From positions 49,407 through 113,406 of the forward strand of contig CALXWP010000005.1 in the NCBI GenBank assembly GCA_944392455.1: a stretch of 64,000 bases of DNA. The letters are read 5' to 3'. Under the pieces are notes generated by a model. It was not told the DNA's origin and ran no database searches. It saw nothing but the letters and a program-made list of their open reading frames with translations. This document shows positions 8,952-17,836 of the stretch, piece by piece. Origin of the DNA: an uncultured Clostridia bacterium. GTDB lineage: Bacteria > Bacillota > Clostridia > TANB77 > CAG-508. The position numbers and the translations under genes were made by a program. The number at the start of each line of letters is the position of its first letter. Within the stretch, counting starts at the first letter, position 1.

Positions 8952-9362
8952 ATGAAAAAATTAAATGTAATACTTGTATATAATAAAGATGAAAATAAAA
9001 TACTAATGTGTAAAAGAGAAAAAGATCCATATAAAGGTAAATTTAATTTAGTTGGAGGAAAAGTTGAACAAGATGAAGATGAAATGCATGCTGCATATAG
9101 AGAACTACAAGAAGAAACAGGAATTACAAAAGATGATATAACTCTTACTAATGTAATGAATTTTGAGTATAAAATGTCTGATATGGAACTTGAAGTATAT
9201 GCGGGAAAATTAAATAAAAATGTTAAATTAGTAGAAGAAGTAAATAAGCTATATTGGATTGATAAAAAAGAAAACTTTTTTGATAAAGAAAAATTTGCAG
9301 GAGAAGGAAATATAGGACATATGATAGCACAGGCAGATATATTTAAAAATGAGATATTTTAA
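8952..9362 (+). CDS. NUDIX hydrolase, MutT-like
   Basis: The complete Nudix box G-x5-E-x7-RELQEETGI begins at about residue 36, after the common FNLVGGK lead-in, so the enzyme should cleave a nucleoside diphosphate linked to another moiety. At 136 residues it is a single-domain MutT-size protein; an 8-oxo-dGTP cleaning role is possible but the substrate cannot be read from sequence. Three ATG codons occur at 8943, 8946 and 8952; 8952 is chosen because AAGGATG lies at 8939-8945. Confidence 0.9.
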   Translation: MKKLNVILVYNKDENKILMCKREKDPYKGKFNLVGGKVEQDEDEMHAAYRELQEETGITKDDITLTNVMNFEYKMSDMELEVYAGKLNKNVKLVEEVNKLYWIDKKENFFDKEKFAGEGNIGHMIAQADIFKNEIF

Positions 9363-9393
9363 TAACAAATAAATATAGGAGAAAAATTTAAAA

Positions 9394-10371
9394 TTGAAAT
9401 TACCAGATATAATAGAACAAAAAATAGAAGAAAAAATAGCAAATATAAAATTAAATGATTTAAAACAAATATCAAATAATCTAAGTAATAAATATATGAA
9501 AGAGGAAAGAAAAGGACAAGCACTATTATCAAAAGATATTGAGGCTATTTCTTATTCAATTATTAGAATGCCAGCAACATATTGTGCTGTGAAAATGGTC
9601 CTAAGACAAAGCCTAGAATATTTTAGCGAGTGCAATTCATATATTGATGTAGGAGCAGGAACAGGAGCAGCTTCTCTTGCAATTATAGAAGATCTTAATA
9701 TAGAAAAAGGATTATGTATAGAAAGAGAAGAAGCTATGCAAAATCTAGGTAAAGAATTATTAGATTGTGTTCAAAATAAAGAAAATATAGATTGGATAAG
9801 CTTAGATATAGAAAAGAAAAATATAAATAAAAAGGCTGATCTAGTAATTACATCATATATGTTAAATGAAATAAGGAAAGAAAATAGACTAAATATAGTA
9901 AAAAAATTATTAGATATTACAAATAAAATTTTAATTATAATAGAACCAGGAACACCTGAAGGATTTAATAATATAAGAAAAATTCAAGAATATGCTGTAG
10001 AGAATAATATTAAAATAATAGCTCCATGTGTAGGAAATTTTAAATGTACATTACCAAATAATGATTGGTGTCATACTACAGTTAGAATAGAGAGAAATAA
10101 AATACATAAATATTTAAAAAATGGAGATGCGCCATATGAAGATGAAAAATTTTCATATATAGTATTATCAAAAATAAACAATTCAAATAAGTTAGAAAAC
10201 ACTAATGAAAGAAGAATATTAAGACATCCAATAATAGAAAAAGGTAAAATAACACTAAAAACTTGCCATGATGGAATGATAGAAGAGGTTGGTATAACTA
10301 AAAAACAAAAAGAATTATTTAAAATTGCAAAAAAAATAAAATGTGGAGAAGTAATAAAAGGAGAATTTTAA
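9394..10371 (+). CDS. Rsm22-type small-subunit rRNA methyltransferase
   Basis: This 325-residue class I SAM-dependent methyltransferase has motif I as YIDVGAGTGAASLAI, followed by GLCIERE and DLVITSYMLNEIRKENR. The C-terminal half contains CVGNFKCTLPNNDWCHTTVR, a cysteine cluster typical of the Rsm22/mitoribosome METTL17 family, followed by the basic SYIVLSK strand. Rsm22 proteins act on or assist assembly of the small ribosomal subunit. The start is TTG 9394 with TAGGAG about 12 nt upstream; no better ATG exists before the conserved N-terminal helix. The next gene begins at the base after its stop codon. Confidence 0.85.
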   Translation: MKLPDIIEQKIEEKIANIKLNDLKQISNNLSNKYMKEERKGQALLSKDIEAISYSIIRMPATYCAVKMVLRQSLEYFSECNSYIDVGAGTGAASLAIIEDLNIEKGLCIEREEAMQNLGKELLDCVQNKENIDWISLDIEKKNINKKADLVITSYMLNEIRKENRLNIVKKLLDITNKILIIIEPGTPEGFNNIRKIQEYAVENNIKIIAPCVGNFKCTLPNNDWCHTTVRIERNKIHKYLKNGDAPYEDEKFSYIVLSKINNSNKLENTNERRILRHPIIEKGKITLKTCHDGMIEEVGITKKQKELFKIAKKIKCGEVIKGEF

Positions 10372-10650
10372 ATGGAAAATAAAGAAGAAGAAATAAAAAA
10401 TTTAAAAGAAGAAATAGAAAGAATAAAGGAAAGAAATAAAAGAGTAGAACTAGATAAAGCATGGGAAACAAGTTTAATAAGAAAAATTTGTATATGTATA
10501 TTAACATACATTGTAGTAGTAATATATTCATTTATGATAAATAAATTTACTAATGTATGGCTTAGTTCATTAGTACCAGTGATTGGTTTTGCTTTATCAA
10601 CATTGTCATTAAGATTAGTTAGAAATGTATGGGAAAGAAATAAAAAATAG
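10372..10650 (+). CDS. Small membrane protein with N-terminal coiled coil, unknown function
   Basis: The 92-residue protein has a highly charged N-terminal helix (residues 1-30, rich in Glu and Lys, heptad-like) and two transmembrane segments (ICICILTYIVVVIYSFMI and LSSLVPVIGFALSTLSLRL) ending in a basic tail. It starts at the base after the stop of the Rsm22 gene, behind an AAAAGGAG site inside that gene, so it is translationally coupled. I do not recognise a family. Confidence 0.75.
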   Translation: MENKEEEIKNLKEEIERIKERNKRVELDKAWETSLIRKICICILTYIVVVIYSFMINKFTNVWLSSLVPVIGFALSTLSLRLVRNVWERNKK

Positions 10651-10696
10651 ATAATATTATAAAAAATAAAATATAGACAAAGTAAGATTTACATAA

Positions 10697-10725
10697 TTGA
10701 CACATAAAATAATATATGATAAAAT
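10697..10725 (+). promoter_or_regulatory. Strong sigma-A promoter of the hisS leader
   Basis: TTGACA (10697-10702) and TAAAAT (10720-10725) are separated by exactly 17 nt. Transcription should start near 10732, about 25 nt before the leader peptide. Confidence 0.8.
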
Positions 10726-10756
10726 AAAAAACATAAAAATTAAAAGAGGTAAAATT

Positions 10757-10810
10757 ATGAAACTTAGAATATTTTTAAACCAATTACATCATCATCGTAG
10801 GAGCTTGTAA
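10757..10810 (+). CDS. Histidine leader peptide
   Basis: An AAGAGGT site at 10744-10750 precedes ATG 10757, and the 17-codon ORF reads MKLRIFLNQLHHHRRSL with three consecutive CAT histidine codons (10787-10795), two arginines and a TAA at 10808-10810. This is the layout of a classical his-type leader peptide: ribosomes stall at the His codons when charged tRNA-His is scarce. The stop codon abuts the first arm of a hairpin series that ends in an intrinsic terminator before the synthetase gene. Confidence 0.85.
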   Translation: MKLRIFLNQLHHHRRSL

Positions 10811-10936
10811 CTACAATTAATTAAAGTTGTAGGTACAGGCGAATTTAGCATGTACCTACGATAGTTTAAAAATATTTATAAAGATATACTTAAAAAGACT
10901 ATTTGTAGGAAAAGAAAATACAAATAGTCTTTTTTT
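10796..10936 (+). promoter_or_regulatory. Ribosome-mediated histidine attenuator (antiterminator/terminator)
   Basis: Mutually exclusive pairings can be read directly. CTACAA (10811-10816) pairs with TTGTAG (10827-10832). GTAGGTACA (10829-10837) pairs with TGTACCTAC (10851-10859). CCTACGATAGT (10855-10865) pairs with ACTATTTGTAGG (10898-10909) with one bulged T and one G-T. The terminator pairs 10892-10907 with 10919-10934 and ends in a T run. A ribosome stalled at the His codons would leave the first hairpin free, block the second and permit the third, which destroys the terminator. A ribosome at the stop codon masks 10811-10816 and favours termination. Confidence 0.8.
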
Positions 10937-11030
10937 GGTATATCTATTTTTTTATTTAAAAATATTTTAAGTTTCAATAATAATTATTAAAAAATTAAAA
11001 GATTAAAAAAATAAAGAAAGGTTGATGAAT

Positions 11031-13121
11031 ATGAAAAATTTAGAATTAAATAATGTAAAAGGAAGTATTGATTATGGAGGAAAAGAACAAATAATAAGAA
11101 ATTATATAGAAAAAACATTAACACAAGTATTTGAAAGATATGGATACAAACCATTATCTACGTCAATTCTATGCTATTATGATTTATTAGCATTAAAATA
11201 TGATGAGGATAATGATATATTAAAAGAAATATATAAAGTTACAGATCAAGCAGATAGAAAATTGGCATTAAGATATGATTTAACTGTACCATTTGCTAAA
11301 TATATAGCGATAAATCCTGATATTAAAATGCCATACAAAAGATATGAAATAGGAAAAGTATTTAGAGATGGACCAGTAAAGCAGGGAAGATTAAGAGAAT
11401 TTATACAATGTGATGTAGATAGTGTAGGAATAGAAGGACAAATGGTAGAAGCAGAGATAATTGCTCTTTTAGTAGAAGGGTATGAAAAGTTAGGTATAGA
11501 TGTAGTAATAAAATATAATAATAGAAAATTAATGAGTGGATTAATTAAGAAAAGTAATATTGAAGAAGATAAAGTAGAGCAAACTATAACCATAATTGAT
11601 AAATTTGAAAAGTTAACAAAGGAAGAATTAATAAATGAATTTTTAAATATAGGATTAAGAGAAAAATCTATTTATACATTAATGGATACTTTAAATTTAA
11701 GCTTTAAAGAAATAGAAGACAAATTTAAAGATGAAAAAGAAAATATTGAATTATTAGAAGGAATAAAAGAAATATCAGAATTAAATGAATATATAGAAAA
11801 GTTAGGTCTTAGTAAATATGTTAAATTCACATCATCTTTAGCAAGAGGTCAGGAATATTATACAGGTACTATTTTTGAAGCTTATTTAGCAAGTGGAGAA
11901 ATTAAATCAAGCATTGGAGGAGGCGGAAGATATGATAAGATGATAGGCGATTTTATAGGAAATGGAAAAAAATATCCTGCGGTTGGTGTAAGCTTTGGAC
12001 TAGATGTAATATTTGAGATTTTAAAGAAACAAAATAATATAAAAAATAATAATATATCTGTATATATTATTCCAATGCAGAATAAAGTTATTGGTTTGAA
12101 AATAGCTGATAAATTAAGAAAAAATGGAATTAATGTAGATATTGAAATGAATAATAAAAAATTAAAAAAATCACTAGAATATGCAAATTATGAGAAAATT
12201 CCATTTGTAATAATTATAGGAGATGAGGAATTAAAAAATGGTAATGTAATTATAAAAAATATGAAAAATAATACACAAGATATTGTTGAAATAGAAGAAA
12301 TAGTAAAAAATATTTTATTAAATGAAAATTCGAACAAAAAATTAGAATACAATTATAAAATATTGAATCCAGGAGGAAATAAAACAGGTTTAGTACTTGG
12401 AAATGAATATACAGATGAAGAAAAATTAAAAATAAATGAAGAAATTTTATCAAACAATAAAGATGTAGAACAAGTTGGATTTATTAGTACAAAAGAAAAA
12501 AGACTAGATATGGCAGGGGGAGAATTTTGTGTAAATGCAACAAGATGTGCAATTTGGGAATATTTAGATGGAAAGGAAGGAAAAATTAGATTAAATGTTT
12601 CAGGAATGAAAGAAATTATAAATGGAGGTATAACAAAAGATAAAGAAGTTTATGCAATAGTTAATTTAAACAAAAAGCAAGAAGAGATAATAGAAAAATA
12701 TGATGAATTTTATTTAGTAAAGCTAAATGGAATTACATTAGGCATTATTGATGAAGAAAATTCTAAAAAATATATAGAAGAATTAGAGAAAAATGAAGAG
12801 AAAACAAAGATTAAATTAAAGAAAATTATGAAAAAAATAAAAACAAAAGAAAAAGCAGTTGGTATTATATTAACAGAAAAAAAGAATAAGAATGTAAAAA
12901 TATACCCAATAATATGGGTAAAGACTGTAGACACTTTATATTATGAAACTGCATGTGGAAGTGGAAGTTTAGCAGTAAGTATATATAAGAATTTTACCAA
13001 TAATATAAATAAATTAGAAGTTATTCAGCCCTCAGGATACAGTATTATGGTAGAAATCAATAAAAATAAAGAAGATATTAAAATAAAAAATGTAAAAATT
13101 TCAGGAATAATAATAGAGTAA
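11031..13121 (+). CDS. hisS: Histidyl-tRNA synthetase fused to a CntK-like (DapF-fold) racemase domain
   Basis: Residues 1-430 are a class II HisRS: motif 2 at F111 (FRDGPVKQGRLREF), the histidine-binding LARGQEYYTGTIFEAY with R272, GGGGRYDKMIGDF near 297, and the anticodon-binding domain (VYIIPMQN, then IPFVIIIGDEEL). Residues 440-696 are a DapF-fold epimerase with both catalytic cysteines, C500 in GGEFCVNATR and C642 in ETACGSGSLA. The LNPGGNKTGLV start, VEQVGFI and IQPSGYSIMVEI resemble CntK, the histidine racemase of staphylopine synthesis, more than true DapF, which begins with a KMHGLGNDF motif. Start ATG 11031 follows AGAAAGG at 11015-11021. No metallophore genes (cntL/cntM) are nearby. 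Racemase activity is an inference. Confidence 0.85.
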   Translation: MKNLELNNVKGSIDYGGKEQIIRNYIEKTLTQVFERYGYKPLSTSILCYYDLLALKYDEDNDILKEIYKVTDQADRKLALRYDLTVPFAKYIAINPDIKMPYKRYEIGKVFRDGPVKQGRLREFIQCDVDSVGIEGQMVEAEIIALLVEGYEKLGIDVVIKYNNRKLMSGLIKKSNIEEDKVEQTITIIDKFEKLTKEELINEFLNIGLREKSIYTLMDTLNLSFKEIEDKFKDEKENIELLEGIKEISELNEYIEKLGLSKYVKFTSSLARGQEYYTGTIFEAYLASGEIKSSIGGGGRYDKMIGDFIGNGKKYPAVGVSFGLDVIFEILKKQNNIKNNNISVYIIPMQNKVIGLKIADKLRKNGINVDIEMNNKKLKKSLEYANYEKIPFVIIIGDEELKNGNVIIKNMKNNTQDIVEIEEIVKNILLNENSNKKLEYNYKILNPGGNKTGLVLGNEYTDEEKLKINEEILSNNKDVEQVGFISTKEKRLDMAGGEFCVNATRCAIWEYLDGKEGKIRLNVSGMKEIINGGITKDKEVYAIVNLNKKQEEIIEKYDEFYLVKLNGITLGIIDEENSKKYIEELEKNEEKTKIKLKKIMKKIKTKEKAVGIILTEKKNKNVKIYPIIWVKTVDTLYYETACGSGSLAVSIYKNFTNNINKLEVIQPSGYSIMVEINKNKEDIKIKNVKISGIIIE

Positions 13122-13143
13122 TATTTTTTTATTTCATTGTTTA

Positions 13144-13172
13144 TTGTTTATAATAATAAAATGTGATATAAA
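13144..13172 (+). promoter_or_regulatory. Candidate promoter of the UDG-AAA-HEPN operon
   Basis: TTGTTT (13144-13149) and TATAAA (13167-13172) are 17 nt apart, the only reasonable match between the hisS stop and 13212. Confidence 0.4.
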
Positions 13173-13211
13173 TTTAAATAATAAACAAAAAGAGTATAAA
13201 TGGAGTAAAAA

Positions 13212-13865
13212 ATGAACTTAAAAGATTTAAAAAAAGAATATGATAAATTACAAAAAAAATATGGTGCAGAGGAGTTAGACTCTATATATAATGGTGGATG
13301 TGAAATAAATCCAGATATATGTTTTGTTTTTATGAATCCAACAGGAAGAAATATAGCGTCATCAAAAGGGTGGAAGGGGATAAAATCACCATGGATTGGA
13401 ACTAAAAATATTTGGGATTTATTCTATAAATTGGATTTGATGGATGAAAAGATATATAGTAAAATAAAAAATATAAAAGGATCTGATTGGACTGAAGAAT
13501 TTGCAAAAGAAGTGTATCAAGATGTAGAAAATCATAAATATTTTATTACTAATTTAGGAAAATGTACTCAAGTAGATGCAAGAGTATTACCAGATAGTGT
13601 GTATAAAGAATATTTAAATTTATTAGAAAAAGAGATACAAATTATAAATCCAAAAGTAATTATTTTATTTGGAAATCAAGTGAGTTCAATAGTACTTGAT
13701 AAAAAAATATCAGTTTCACAATCTAGAAAAGAGCTATATCTAAAAAATATTAATGGTAAAGAATATAGGTGTTATGCAGTATATTATCCAGTAGGAAATG
13801 GAAGATTTAATATAGATAAATCAATTGAAGATATAAAATGGATAATGAAAGAGAACTTAAACTAA
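13212..13865 (+). CDS. Uracil-DNA glycosylase-fold protein
   Basis: The 217-residue protein has the UDG-superfamily layout: an N-terminal catalytic-loop region CFVFMNPTGRNIASSKGWKG, PWIGTKNIWDLF, ITNLGKCTQVDARVLPDS, and PKVIILFGNQVSS, with a C-terminal VYYPVGNGRFN in the position of the usual H-P-S motif. Family 4 iron-sulfur cysteines are not recognisable. Excision of uracil is therefore not assured, and it may be one of the many UDG-like proteins of unknown substrate. It is 49 nt upstream of the AAA+/M41 gene with no terminator between. Confidence 0.7.
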   Translation: MNLKDLKKEYDKLQKKYGAEELDSIYNGGCEINPDICFVFMNPTGRNIASSKGWKGIKSPWIGTKNIWDLFYKLDLMDEKIYSKIKNIKGSDWTEEFAKEVYQDVENHKYFITNLGKCTQVDARVLPDSVYKEYLNLLEKEIQIINPKVIILFGNQVSSIVLDKKISVSQSRKELYLKNINGKEYRCYAVYYPVGNGRFNIDKSIEDIKWIMKENLN

Positions 13866-13914
13866 AGTATAAATTAATATAATAAAATAAATTGATATAA
13901 AAGGAGAAAAAACT

Positions 13915-16900
13915 ATGGAAAAAGATCTAGATAAGAGAAGTACAGAAGAAGAAAATGTTAAAGATATTGCAACAAAACTAATTGAATTAGGTGAATCTTA
14001 TGAGAACAAACAAGAATTAGACTTTGAATGGGAACAAAAAAATGGATTAAGATATGTATCTGATGAGAGCTTAGAATTAGTATATGAAATATTAGTTAAT
14101 ATGCAAATTTCATTAGAGAACAAAGATACTAAAGTTGTAATTAAAAATAATTTAATGAATGTTTGTGATTTTAAAACTACTACAAAAGAGTTAATAGAGA
14201 AAATAAAAAATAACAAACAAGAGGTTACTTTAGAAAAACCAGGAATATTTACCATAGATAAAAGACTAACTGTTAATAGAATATGTATTAACTGTAAATT
14301 TCAAAGATGTCCAAAACATATTGCAGGATATATATTATATTTGATTGATAAAGGACAGCTAAAAGAAAAATTAGAAGATAGAAAAAAATATAGAGAAAAA
14401 AATAAAGAATTAAATGATCTTTTTGCATTTGAATGGAAATTTGGAGATATACTTAGAATAATACCTGATGAAATGTATACATTTTGTCAAACAGTAGTTG
14501 ATAGAAATTATGCATATGTTGCAAGATTTTTAAATAATGATGAAAAATATATTACTATATATACTCCTTTTTCATGTGATGATTATAAACTTATGTATGG
14601 TGATTTAGATAAAATAAAAAGTGAGAATAAAGATAAAAATACATGGGTAATGTTAAGAAGATTACCAGACAAAGAGATTAGACTATGTGATTCATATTCT
14701 TGTGGCTTACCTGGATGTGCTCTAGCTATTATAGGTATATTGTCATATTTAAAAGAGATGGGAAGAGAAGATTTTATAAAAAAAGAAAGACAATATTATA
14801 GCGAACATCAAGAAGAAATGGATAAAAAGCTAGAAGAAATGATTAAGCAAAAACATGAAACAATAAAAGAGAACACAGCAAAATCACTAGAAGATGTAAA
14901 AAAATATAAATCAAAAATTGATAAATTTGATGAGTTAGTATATGCACTAGAAAATCCTAATCAAGAAAATTTACATTGCACAATTGAAGGAGACGATTAT
15001 GTTGAAAAAACTAAATTAATAAAAAACATTAGTAGTTTCCTATTTAATTCTGGTAAATTAAATGCAGAACAATATGAAAAAATTAGTTTATATAATTTAG
15101 CTGCAGGAAATGCATATAATTATGGAGAAGATGTAAAAAAGGGTGATGTAGATAGGTTTGGAGTACCATATAAATTAGAGTATGGTATTAAATATACAGT
15201 ATTAAAAGAGAAAAAACTATATGTAGTAAATAATATAACAGAATTCATAAATGATTATAAAGTTTTAGATAAAAAATACAATATGACAAAACAAAAGCAA
15301 ATGAAACATGTTTTAAATCTATTAGTTGAAACAGCTTGTGCAAACTATATAATTCTTGATGGAACAACAAAAGAAATTGAAGAACTTTTAACACTTGACC
15401 CAAAATTACAATACATATATCAAAATTATAGATTTAAATTTCATGAATTTGATTTAGAAGAAGCTTTCAAGTTATATCTAAAAAGTCTAGATAATAGTAT
15501 TTTTAATAAAATAAAAGACAGGGAATATGAATACAAAAAGCAATTTATGGAATATATTAGCTTAAATAAGAACTTTATTCCATTTTCAAATAGAGAACTA
15601 GCATCATATCTTGCAATGTATAGTAATTCAAAAGGAGATGCCATTTTACCTGATAATATATATAAAAAAGAGACGGTTGAGGAAGCTCTAAAAAATATTG
15701 TTGGTTTAGAGACAGTTAAAGAAAAAGTAAAAGAATTTGAAAAATATATGTTATTTAAAGTAAAAGCTGAGTCTGAAGGCTTAAAGCTTGAAAACTCAAA
15801 TATGCATATGATATTTACAGGAAATCCAGGAACAGGAAAAACAACAATAGCAAGAATAATGGCAAAAATGCTTTTTGATATGGGTATTATTCAAGAAAAT
15901 AAATTAATAGAAGTAGAAAGAAAAGATTTAGTTGCAGGATATATAGGACAAACAGCACAAAAAACATCAGAAGTAATACAAGATGCAATGGGAGGGGTAC
16001 TTTTCATAGATGAAGCATATTCTCTTGCTAGTGGTTTTAAGAATGATTTCGGAGCAGAAGCTGTTGCAACACTTATAAAAGCAATGGAAGATCATAAAGA
16101 TAAATTAGTAGTAATTTTTGCTGGATATAAAGATGAGATGAAAAATTTTTTAGATATAAATCCAGGAATATCTTCAAGAATAGGATATACATTTGATTTC
16201 CCTGACTATGATACAAATGAACTTGTTGAAATATTCTATAGAAAAATTAAAAGAATGGGATTTGAATGCAGAAAAGAATGTGATGTGGAAATAAAGAAAA
16301 TTTGTGCATATTTTTCTCAAAGAAAAGCATTTGGAAATGGAAGATTTGTTGATAAATTAGTACAAGAAACAATATTAAAACATGCAATCAATGAAAATCC
16401 AGTTAATAAAATTGAAATAGATGATATACCAAGCATTAGAGATTTAAACAATTCTTCTGATAATGAAGAAACAACAGAAGAATTATTGAAAAATGTAATA
16501 GGTTTAACTGATCTGAAGACGAAGATAAAAGAATTTGAAAACTATGTGAAATTTATAAAAGAGGCAGAAAAGAAAAATATTAATTTACCAAATCAAAATA
16601 TGCATATGATATTTACAGGAAACCCAGGCACAGGAAAGACAACAATAGCAAGAATAATGGCAAAGATATTATATAATGCAGGAATTATTCAAGAGAACAA
16701 ATTAATAGAAGTAGAAAGAAAAGATCTAATAGCAGAATATATAGGACAGACTGCACCAAAGACAACAGAAGTAATTGAGAAAGCTTTAGGTGGTGTTCTA
16801 TTTATAGATGAAGCATATTCACTTGCAAGTGGAACACAAAATGATTTTGGAGCAGAAGCAATATCAACATTAATAAAAGCAATGGAAGACCATAAAGGAG

Positions 16901-17823
16901 AATTTATTGTAATATTTGCAGGATATAAAAAAGAAATGGGAGAATTTCTAAATATGAATTCAGGAATAGCTTCAAGAATAGGATATATATTTGATTTTCC
17001 AGATTATACTAGAGAGGAATTATGCGAGATTTTATATAAAAAATTAGAAAAGTGTAATCTAAAAATTGAAGAAAACGCTAAGAAAAAAGTATTTGAAATA
17101 ATGAATTATTTCTGCAATGTAGAAAATATAGGGAATGGTAGATTTGCAGATAAAGTGTTACAATCAATAATATTAAAACATGCTGCAAATAATTCAAAAG
17201 ATATTGAAACAATTGTAGAGAAAGATATACCTACAATAAAAGAAATGACAGATAGTTTATTTAATGGAGAATATATGGTAAATCCAGAAGCAATACCAGA
17301 GGAAGCTTTAAGAAATACAGCAATACATGAGATTGGACATGCTTTAGTAAGATATAAACTATATAAAACCCCTGGAATAATTACTATTACAATAAACCCA
17401 GAAGGTGCCGGTACATTAGGATATGTAAAACATAAGATAGCTGCAGGAGAGTATGTAAGAACAAAATCTATTTTGTTAAATCAAATTAAAGTAAGTTTAG
17501 CAGGTATGGCTGCAGAAGAGATATTCTGTGGAGAATTTGCAAATGGAAATACATCAGATTTAGAAAAAGCTACTGCTATTGCAAAAAATATGATAACCAG
17601 GTATGGAATGTCTAGATTAGGATTTGGACAAATTATGGAACTAGAAGGAGAAATGGCCGTAAAAGTACAAGAAGAAATAAATAGTATATTAGATGAGTGC
17701 TATAAAGAAACTTGTAATATAATAAATGAAAATAAAGAGCAAATGACTAAAGTAATAGATTATTTATTAAAACAAAAAGAAATCTCAGAAGATGAATTTA
17801 TAAATGTATTTAATAAAAAATAA
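13915..17823 (+). CDS. Double SpoVK/CbbX-type AAA+ ATPase fused to an M41 (FtsH-like) peptidase
   Basis: This 1302-residue protein has four parts. Residues 1-600 are an unrecognised region with a cysteine cluster (CINCKFQRC) and charged coiled-coil. Two AAA+ modules of the SpoVK/CbbX type follow, with Walker A at about 636 and 902 (both GNPGTGKTT), Walker B as GGVLFIDEAYS at about 693 in the first copy, and the tract MHMIFTGNPGTGKTTIARIM identical in both. From about 1115 comes an FtsH-type M41 peptidase with H1138-EIGH and SLAGMAAEEIF, GNTSDLEKATAIAKNMI supplying the third zinc ligand. There is no transmembrane segment, unlike FtsH. The inferred job is ATP-driven unfolding and proteolysis of an unknown target. 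AAAGGAG precedes ATG 13915. Confidence 0.9.
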   Translation: MEKDLDKRSTEEENVKDIATKLIELGESYENKQELDFEWEQKNGLRYVSDESLELVYEILVNMQISLENKDTKVVIKNNLMNVCDFKTTTKELIEKIKNNKQEVTLEKPGIFTIDKRLTVNRICINCKFQRCPKHIAGYILYLIDKGQLKEKLEDRKKYREKNKELNDLFAFEWKFGDILRIIPDEMYTFCQTVVDRNYAYVARFLNNDEKYITIYTPFSCDDYKLMYGDLDKIKSENKDKNTWVMLRRLPDKEIRLCDSYSCGLPGCALAIIGILSYLKEMGREDFIKKERQYYSEHQEEMDKKLEEMIKQKHETIKENTAKSLEDVKKYKSKIDKFDELVYALENPNQENLHCTIEGDDYVEKTKLIKNISSFLFNSGKLNAEQYEKISLYNLAAGNAYNYGEDVKKGDVDRFGVPYKLEYGIKYTVLKEKKLYVVNNITEFINDYKVLDKKYNMTKQKQMKHVLNLLVETACANYIILDGTTKEIEELLTLDPKLQYIYQNYRFKFHEFDLEEAFKLYLKSLDNSIFNKIKDREYEYKKQFMEYISLNKNFIPFSNRELASYLAMYSNSKGDAILPDNIYKKETVEEALKNIVGLETVKEKVKEFEKYMLFKVKAESEGLKLENSNMHMIFTGNPGTGKTTIARIMAKMLFDMGIIQENKLIEVERKDLVAGYIGQTAQKTSEVIQDAMGGVLFIDEAYSLASGFKNDFGAEAVATLIKAMEDHKDKLVVIFAGYKDEMKNFLDINPGISSRIGYTFDFPDYDTNELVEIFYRKIKRMGFECRKECDVEIKKICAYFSQRKAFGNGRFVDKLVQETILKHAINENPVNKIEIDDIPSIRDLNNSSDNEETTEELLKNVIGLTDLKTKIKEFENYVKFIKEAEKKNINLPNQNMHMIFTGNPGTGKTTIARIMAKILYNAGIIQENKLIEVERKDLIAEYIGQTAPKTTEVIEKALGGVLFIDEAYSLASGTQNDFGAEAISTLIKAMEDHKGEFIVIFAGYKKEMGEFLNMNSGIASRIGYIFDFPDYTREELCEILYKKLEKCNLKIEENAKKKVFEIMNYFCNVENIGNGRFADKVLQSIILKHAANNSKDIETIVEKDIPTIKEMTDSLFNGEYMVNPEAIPEEALRNTAIHEIGHALVRYKLYKTPGIITITINPEGAGTLGYVKHKIAAGEYVRTKSILLNQIKVSLAGMAAEEIFCGEFANGNTSDLEKATAIAKNMITRYGMSRLGFGQIMELEGEMAVKVQEEINSILDECYKETCNIINENKEQMTKVIDYLLKQKEISEDEFINVFNKK

Positions 17824-17836
17824 AAGGAGATTATGT

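Noticed and set aside
12250..12453. Minus-strand ORFs antisense to hisS and other long genes
   Set aside because: They are hydrophobic shadow frames of A-rich coding sequence without ribosome binding sites.
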